The notes beneath the pieces were generated by a model. It had not been told where the DNA came from and made no database searches. It saw only the letters and a list, made by a program, of their open reading frames with translations. A DNA stretch of 14,166 bases from Lobulomyces angularis (lineage: Eukaryota; Chytridiomycota; Chytridiomycetes; Lobulomycetales; Lobulomycetaceae). The stretch lies in assembly GCA_027604685.1 (NCBI GenBank), contig JADHYX010000137.1, forward strand, positions 1-14,166, given 5' to 3'. The translations under genes and the position numbers were made by a program. This document shows, piece after piece, positions 8,827-14,166 of the stretch (position 1 is its first letter; every line of letters begins with the position of its first letter).

Positions 8827-9256
8827 ATGGAATGTGTAAATAAAAGTAAAGATATACCAAGAAATGAAGAAAACAGTGAAGATATACCAGAAGGTGAAGA
8901 AAACATAGATAAAATGAAGTATTAAGAACTAAGAATCTGGATATCAAGTGTGTTTGGTTAACGAATATTTAACATCTTCTATATGTCCTGGATGTAAAAC
9001 CAGATCATTGGAAAAATTTAAAGAACGACCAAATCCTAACCCAAGTAAAAATGGAAAAGTAATTGAAATTCATGGATTGCTGCGTTGCAAAAACGAAAAT
9101 TGTGAGCAAATGGTGAATGGAAATGCAGTTAAGAGACTTTGGAATAGGGATGACGTAGCAACATTAAATCTGAAAGATGTTGTTGAAAGTACTTTGTTGC
9201 ACAATTCCAGACCAATTTATCTGAGTAGATTAGATTTCAATTTTTTTCCTGAATAG
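8827..9256 (+). pseudogene. Fanzor (eukaryotic TnpB-like) nuclease relic: start region plus C-terminal zinc finger/RuvC-III
   Basis: An ATG at 8827 opens a 32-codon acidic frame closed by TAA at 8925. It contains a near-tandem repeat of about 30 bp (AAGATATACCA at 8850-8860 and 8880-8890 is its clearest part). In another frame, 8933-9256 is open for 107 codons: GYQVCLVNEYLTSSICPGC, a basic loop, IHGLLRCKNENC, LWNRDDVATLNL and RPIYLSRLD, ending in TAG. This is the C-terminal end of fungal-type Fanzor proteins: a CxxC...Cx4C zinc ribbon inside the RuvC fold, then the RD..A..LN segment with the third catalytic Asp. Fanzors are RNA-guided DNA nucleases carried by transposons. The wedge, REC and first two RuvC active-site parts are missing, so the copy cannot be active. 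It looks like an internally deleted transposon copy. Confidence 0.8.
8850..8911 (+). repeat. Imperfect tandem repeat, two units of about 30 bp
   Basis: Two adjacent units share AAGATATACCA and TGAAGAAAACA with a few substitutions between them. They encode DIPRNEENSE and DIPEGEENID in the short frame that opens at 8827. The repeat is consistent with local slippage in the N-terminal acidic tail of the relic gene. Confidence 0.7.
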
Positions 9257-9427
9257 TTTTCGCTATTCTTTTTTTAATTGTTGCTCTATATTAATGTATT
9301 ATATTATTAATTATGCAATATAACTTACATTCCTGAATCTTTACCTAAAGATTATTGTGCAACAACTGATTTAGTTGCCAACATTATTCTATTAGAACAA
9401 TTAATATAAAACCTTTAATCAGCATCT
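9257..9427 (+). other. Segment between Fanzor relic and tRNA gene; possible transposon right end
   Basis: In intact Fanzor elements the guide (omega) RNA overlaps the ORF 3' end and runs to the right end of the transposon, so any remnant would lie here. The segment has a small perfect hairpin, CAACT GATTT AGTTG, at 9363-9377. It also has an unexplained open frame of about 32 codons ending at 9409 (PKDYCATTDLVANIILLEQ). I found no clear terminal inverted repeat or target-site duplication. The role is speculative. Confidence 0.3.
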
Positions 9428-9500
9428 GCTTCTTTGGCTCAGTTGGTAGAGCGTCAGTCTCATAATCTGAAGGTCCCGAGTTCGAACCTCGGAAGAAGCA
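9428..9500 (+). tRNA. tRNA-Met (CAT), elongator type
   Basis: All arms fold. The acceptor GCTTCTT (9428-9434) pairs with AAGAAGC (9493-9499) and the discriminator is A9500. The D stem is GCTC/GAGC, the T stem CCGAG/CTCGG with loop TTCGAAC. The anticodon stem TCAGT/TCTGA has a T-T at its last pair, as in other eukaryotic elongator Met tRNAs. The anticodon CAT is at 9461-9463 in loop CTCATAA. The A box TGGCTCAGTTGG is a perfect consensus and the B box is AGTTCGAACC. There is no intron and no encoded CCA. The absence of the initiator features (A1-T72, modified T loop) makes it the elongator, not the initiator. Confidence 0.97.
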
Positions 9501-9509
9501 TAGTATAAC

Positions 9510-9516
9510 TTTTTTT
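9510..9516 (+). terminator. RNA polymerase III T-run terminator of tRNA-Met
   Basis: Seven consecutive T residues begin 10 nt after the mature tRNA 3' end, the usual place and form of a Pol III stop. T-runs are common in this genome, so position is the main support. Confidence 0.8.
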
Positions 9517-9840
9517 CGCAACTTTGCTTAAAAAAATAAAACTTGAAAATAAAATTTTTTTAAGTTTTTCTAAAGTTTTATTGTTTTTTTAAACTAACAT
9601 CTATCTATTATATTATTTTGCATCTAAAGAAATGCAACGTTAAAAAAAAAAAAAACATAGCAATTTCCAGCTATTTATATATCAAGGCTAATATTTTATT
9701 TTTCATTTTGAATCGAGGTTAATTTCCTTTTGTAGCCTTTTTCAGAAAGTAATTTTTGTATGTAATTCCTTTGTAAAATTTCGATAATCAAGAAAATGAA
9801 GATCTTCATATTATTCTTGTCCTGTTGTTGGATGCTTTTG
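9517..9840. other. Intergenic region downstream of tRNA-Met
   Basis: This A/T-rich stretch has no open frame of note, no tRNA-like fold and no recognisable repeat. I see nothing supportable in it. Confidence 0.5.
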
Positions 9841-11282
9841 TTAATTTTCTTTTAGTGAATGTGATGGAACTGTCAAATCATAAATTGTGGTATCTCTTTC
9901 GCGATGTATTTTATTTGGAGGCAATTCATCGTTAAATCCTTTTATCCATACTATTTTTATTTCAGTATTAGCTGCCATTGTCTCAATTCTTATTAGCTTG
10001 AAGATTTTATAGTTAACACCAATGTTTTCACCATTAATGGCTTTCATTGCAGCTTCAAACCGGTTAAAAAATTTAACATTAAAAAACCCACTATTCTTCC
10101 ATCATTTGCTGTTGTCGTAAAATTGATAAATCGTTGGAAAATTCCTTCACAGATTCTGTTATATTCACAGAAAATGGTGTCTGTTTGGGAAAACTATGCT
10201 GTATCTTTTTCCAACTGATACGGCGTTAGATTTATCAAAGTCTATATTACAGAGATGGATTTAAAATTTTTGATACAATTAGTGGCTTTTTTTTGTTTTT
10301 CAAGTTCATCCAACAATTTTTTATGATTTTTAAACAATCCTTTTACTTTTTCTAATGCAATAACTCCAGGTTTATCTGTAAAATCAAAAGGAAATTGATC
10401 AATATATGGAAAATTGGGTTGGTATTCATCTTTAATCTCGTAAGAATTCAAAAGCAGTGAATAAAATTTCCAAAGCAGGTCCATTACCGAGAGTTACAGC
10501 AGGAAACGGAGTATCGTATTCCACTCTACTCAACTGTCTTGTTTTTGGAGATGCAGTTCCAATTTGCATAAAATTCTTTTGAAACTGTCGGAATGCTACT
10601 GTCGCTTAATTCCGATTAACCTATTTTCAGCAGCAGTAGTCCACCTGTGTAGCCCTAATAAGCCTTTTGAGATAGAAGAACCAATGAATTCAAAATAACA
10701 ATGCAAAAAGCATTCAAGAGCAAAATATTATTTTATTAAAAACAAAAAAAATTTTTTTACCAATCCCTTTCCAAAATTCCTATATGTTTTCTTTGATGAT
10801 TTGTGCAAAGAAGGAGTTCCAAACTTTGCAACATATTGTTGAACGTTATGTTCTCTTTGACTCAATTGTTTGGCTCCTCCTTGGTAGCTTTTAAAGTTTT
10901 CCTTGGTAATATTTTTCAAGACTGTTAAACCATTATCAGTAGTAGTTGTCAAGTTATCACCATCCAAATTTTTATAAGCATAATTTTTTGCATCCGATTA
11001 GGCCATTGGAATAATTTGTTTGAATTTAATGACAGTTGGACTTTTATCAGTTGGCTTAATATCAAATATTTCATTAAAGAGAATTCTCGAAGTTTTTGGT
11101 TGTTTTAAAAATATTCCTATTTCATTTGAAAATTTTCTGGTAAATTTCTCCAATAAATCTTTCATACTGTTTTTGAATTGTATTTTTTTAATTTTTTTTT
11201 TTTGAAAAAAAATAAAAATATATATTTCATTTATATTTTTTGGGAACAAAGAAAAAAAATTTTTTTTTAATAATTGTGCCAT
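9841..11282 (-). pseudogene. Decayed protein-coding gene of unknown family
   Basis: The minus strand carries protein-like segments broken by stops and frame changes: KDLLEKFTRKFSNEIGIFLK (from 11165; a reading frame extends up to 11282), an in-frame TAA at 10998, then NLTTTTDNGLTVLKN and REHNVQQYVAKFGTPSLHKS. Next come HRWTTAAENRLIGIKR, a shift to TRQLSRVEYDTPFPAV and LGNGPALEILFTAFEF, and a shift to YEIKDEYQPNFPYIDQFPFD. Further on are a shifted KSNAVSVGKRYSIVFP, NITESVKEFSNDLSILRQQQ, and finally NRFEAAMKAINGENIGVNYK to VPSHSLKEN at 9841. Base composition is richer in G/C than the intergenic DNA, as in real exons. Splice sites cannot explain all the breaks, notably the TAA after PMA. I do not recognise any domain. 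It could be one gene or two adjacent ones, of host, transposon or other origin. Confidence 0.6.
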
Positions 11283-11312
11283 AGTGTTATTCTGACAAAA
11301 AATACAAAAAAA

Positions 11313-11910
11313 CTAATAACAGAGGACATGAGTTAAGGAGTTTATGAATAAAAAATAAATCAATTGAGGTAGCTGCCTCAGTTTCATTGTAAAGAATCTG
11401 ATACGTGGAGAGAACATTTTATCACCATCTTCAAAAGCAAAATGTTGATCCCCATCAAACGTTTAAAGTTTACTTCGATTGTATTGTTAGTAAGTGTTAA
11501 GTACGTTTAACTTTTCATGTACTTTTTGATCTACTATTAATACTTAAAAAAAAAGATTGATATTGAATTTTTATATGCAGCTCTATTTAATTAAGTACAT
11601 TATTCAGAAATCATTTTTAATTTGGTAAATACTAAATCAACTTCTTTGGTTTGTATGAGACATTTAAAGTCATCTTCTTACGGGCTCTGTTTTGTTATAT
11701 CAAATATTTTAGTGTTGATAAATTTTTTTTTAAATTACATAAAAGTTGAGGATTAGATTTGAAAAAAGCTTCCTTATTGTTGGTTAAAACTTTTGAATAG
11801 ATGAAGGTATACTTTAAACTTTTTGAAATGATGGTGGTAAACTCTTATTATCTCCACTATCAGTTTCTTCCCATTAAATTTTAGTGACAACAACCTCAAT
11901 AAAGCTATTT
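11313..11910 (-). pseudogene. Further decayed coding fragments of unknown family
   Basis: Two protein-like traces lie upstream (in minus sense) of the first relic. One, from about 11910 to 11745, reads in a single frame through three TAA codons: EVVVTKI, WEETDSGDNKSLPPSFQKV, SIPSSIQKF and PTIRKLFSNLILNF. The other, from 11459 down to a TAG at 11313, is open for 49 codons and begins FDGDQHFAFEDGDKMFSPRI. Between them the DNA is full of stops. They may belong to the same ancestral gene as the relic below, but this cannot be shown here. No family is recognised. Confidence 0.4.
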
Positions 11911-12079
11911 CTTTTCAAAGCTCATTATCTTAAGTGATCATAAATAGATTTTAAAGAAATAGCGAGCAAATAAAATACAATTAATTTTTTTTATTAACAA
12001 AACATTAATGTTTTATTTAATATTTTTTTATTTATTTGTTTCTCTAGTGTTGTTTTGTTTTTAATTTTATTTTTTTTTT
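11911..12079. other. Region downstream of GPHR
   Basis: T-rich DNA following the GPHR stop, with AATAAA-like hexamers on the minus strand; it should hold the GPHR 3' UTR. Nothing else is visible. Confidence 0.5.
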
Positions 12080-14097
12080 CTAATAGTATTTTGTTGGTAA
12101 AATATTTTCCTCTTTTTTTTCAGTAAATAGCCAAATAAAGAGTATACTACTGGTTGCTGATAATAAAAAAATTGCATCAAACCAACGGTGATAAAAATGA
12201 AATTCAATATTGCCCAAAATATCTGTAATAATTGTTCTAAAGGAAAAATAAAATATAGAAATAAATTTATATTTTAAATTAAAAAAAAAAAAAAAAATAA
12301 AAAATTGGTTTTTTTTTAAAAAATAATAAAATAATATACCTGAATTGTGGAGGAACTGACATTCTCATCATCAAAACAGTGGATAGGAAATAAATACCCA
12401 TGATGTGTGCCAAAAATAGTACAATATTGTTTGGTGAAATAAAATTTGAAAATCTAGCAAAGACCTAAAAAAACAAAAAAATTAAGTTTTTGATTTTTAA
12501 TTTTAATAAGAAAAAAAAAAAAATTAACCTTCATGAATTGAATAAGTAATCCTCGAATACTTCCAACCACCATAATACCAACAAATAAGAAACTTAGATG
12601 TTGCCTAAAAAATAAAATAAATAAAAAAAATAAAATTAAAAACTTACACCCAAAATTCCAAATCAATAGAAATACCCAGATAATGACTGGCAATATTTAA
12701 ACCATGCGTGACTGGATCAACTCCTCCAGATCTATTAAATAAGATATTGATTGTACTAGTAAAAATTTTCCAAACACAATAAAAACTAAACACATAACCA
12801 AGTAAATTGTAGTATTTTCCCTTCAAAGTTTTGGAAAATTCAATTCTATCCTATAAGAAAACATTTAAGTATAAAAAAAAAAAAAAAAAAAATGCAAACC
12901 AGTTCCATGTTTAAATCATCTAAATCCAAAAACAATTGTTTATTGACGTTTTGTAGCGCCAAGATTTCATTTTCTAAAAATTTAATGCTTTCGTTACCAC
13001 TACTAAAATTGTCTTGCACTTCATCATAGACCTTTTTAAAGTATCCAAAAACATTCAAATTACTTTTTTCTCCTAAACTTGAGTTATATGCAAGTTTTTG
13101 TTTTTCTTTTCTTTGATATAATTTTAAGCAGAGCTTTTTTTTTTTACTCAGTAATATATCCATATTTTGCAACAGTTTTTTTTCTGCCGAATGTACATCC
13201 GCATTAGTAACATTTCTTGAAAAACATTTAAAATATCAATTATGAGTATATAAAAAAAAAGTTTCCTTACTTGAGAAACATAAACATTGTGTTATATGGA
13301 GACATTACTGCTCCTAGACCGGACAGTATCGCCATAACAGTTACTCCTATCACGCCAATTCTTCCAACTCCAGCCTCAATAGAAAATATTGCTAAAGAAG
13401 GAAAAAAATAATTTTTGAAAATTAAATAAGAAAGTCAGTTTCTAGATTTTTTTTTTTTTTTTAACAATTTTAAAAGAAATTAGTACATTTGTTGACAACA
13501 CTGTCATTTGGCAGTTGATCACCAACTTTCCAGAAAAAGTATAAATATATCAACCAAAACCCAAAGGCTAATTCAAATCTTCGTTTTCTTGCCCATTCTT
13601 TCATATTAAACAAAAAAAAAAAAAAAAAAATTACATATTTAATTTATTTTAAATTGGAGTTTTATAGAGATTAAGAAAAAAAATATAAAAATTTAATTTT
13701 TTAAATACCTTTGTCAGACTCAGAACACACAAGATAAAACTGATAATAGGGCAACAAAATAACACTCAAAAACAACATAAGATAAATAGATATCTTCCAC
13801 TGCAGTCTTCTTGTTCTACACCGATAAAAAAAAAAAATTGTCATTAAAGAAGATTTTGTGTGTTAAATAATACCCTGTATCTAAAATATTCAATATTTCA
13901 AATATAATCATTTCAAACAAATTGCAGGAGGTGGTAAAAGATATACTAAATAAAATAGAAACTACATAATTTCTTTAAAAGAAAAAATTTAAATTAAAAA
14001 AAAAAAATTTAACTTCTTACCTGATCTCATAATTTTTAAACAATTTTTCCATGAAAAATATCCAACCAGTAGAAAAGAAAAATATTTGAGAGCACAT
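12080..14097 (-). CDS. GPHR: Golgi pH regulator GPHR/GPR89/GTG (10 exons, 454 aa)
   Basis: Exons are 14097-14021, 13945-13874, 13815-13709, 13597-13487, 13391-13271, 13215-12900, 12850-12648, 12604-12529, 12464-12340 and 12236-12080 (1365 nt). The 454 aa compare with about 455 in animal GPHR. Conserved blocks run in order: [53 protein letters not shown], a central cytosolic helix starting [96 protein letters not shown]. About nine membrane helices flank the coiled-coil loop. GPHR is an anion channel of the Golgi membrane that sets luminal pH; plant GTG homologues have been linked to abscisic acid signalling. The start ATG is the first in frame after a poly-T leader and aligns near the family start, so the gene appears complete. 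Confidence 0.97.
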
Positions 14098-14166
14098 TAT
14101 GATAAACCAAGAAAAAAACATGAAAAAAAAAAAGATATGATTTAAAAAAAAAAAAAATAAAAGAAA

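Noticed and set aside
10960..11910. Reassigned TAA stop codon as an explanation for in-frame stops in the decayed region
   Set aside because: TAN1, GPHR, aquaporin, TAF14-like and other intact genes use TGA, TAG and TAA as true stops with no internal TAA, so recoding is not supported.
12454..12693. Single hydrophobic open frame as a separate small membrane protein
   Set aside because: It is GPHR exon 8 read through its flanking introns; the spliced gene accounts for it.
1..14166. CRISPR array or bacterial operon structure
   Set aside because: No regularly spaced repeats; intron-bearing genes show this is eukaryotic nuclear DNA.

Overview
The window is nuclear DNA of an AT-rich, intron-dense eukaryote. 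Evidence: 34 inferred spliceosomal introns (GT...AG, 38 to about 130 nt, mostly 42-65 nt, T-rich, often with a CTAAT/CTTAAC-like branch site), an elongator tRNA-Met with Pol III boxes, and orthologues of TAF14/AF9, TAN1/THUMPD1, GPHR and an aquaporin. The gene set fits an opisthokont or amoebozoan relative such as an early-diverging fungus or rozellid-like lineage, but I cannot place the species. Standard stop codons (TAA, TAG, TGA) are all used. Every gene model was spliced by hand; for each one the exon lengths sum to a multiple of three.

Layout. 112-1559 (-): YEATS plus ET domain protein of the Taf14/AF9 type. 2021-3220 (-): THUMP protein Tan1/THUMPD1, the tRNA ac4C adaptor. 3372-3728 (+): small unidentified two-exon gene, divergent from TAN1 and almost touching the convergent gene at 3746-4360 (-), an unidentified helical protein with a HEPN-like R-x4-H motif. 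5010-6467 (+): nine-exon aquaporin. 6770-7620 (-): probable REC114-like meiotic protein. 7854-8446 (-): unidentified gene. 8827-9256 (+): remnant of a Fanzor (eukaryotic TnpB-type RNA-guided nuclease), reduced to a short start region and the C-terminal zinc finger/RuvC-III end. 9428-9500 (+): tRNA-Met(CAT). 9841-11282 (-) and 11313-11910 (-): decayed coding sequence of unknown family. 12080-14097 (-): complete ten-exon GPHR (Golgi pH regulator) gene.

The genes do not form one pathway. They are ordinary housekeeping genes (chromatin/transcription, tRNA modification, channels) flanking an accessory island (about 8.8-11.9 kb) of mobile-element and pseudogene debris around a tRNA gene. The most notable items are the Fanzor relic, the HEPN-like gene, the unusual aquaporin selectivity filter, the probable REC114, and a short GTTACACAAA promoter motif shared by three genes. 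No alignments or searches could be run; family calls rest on motif recognition.
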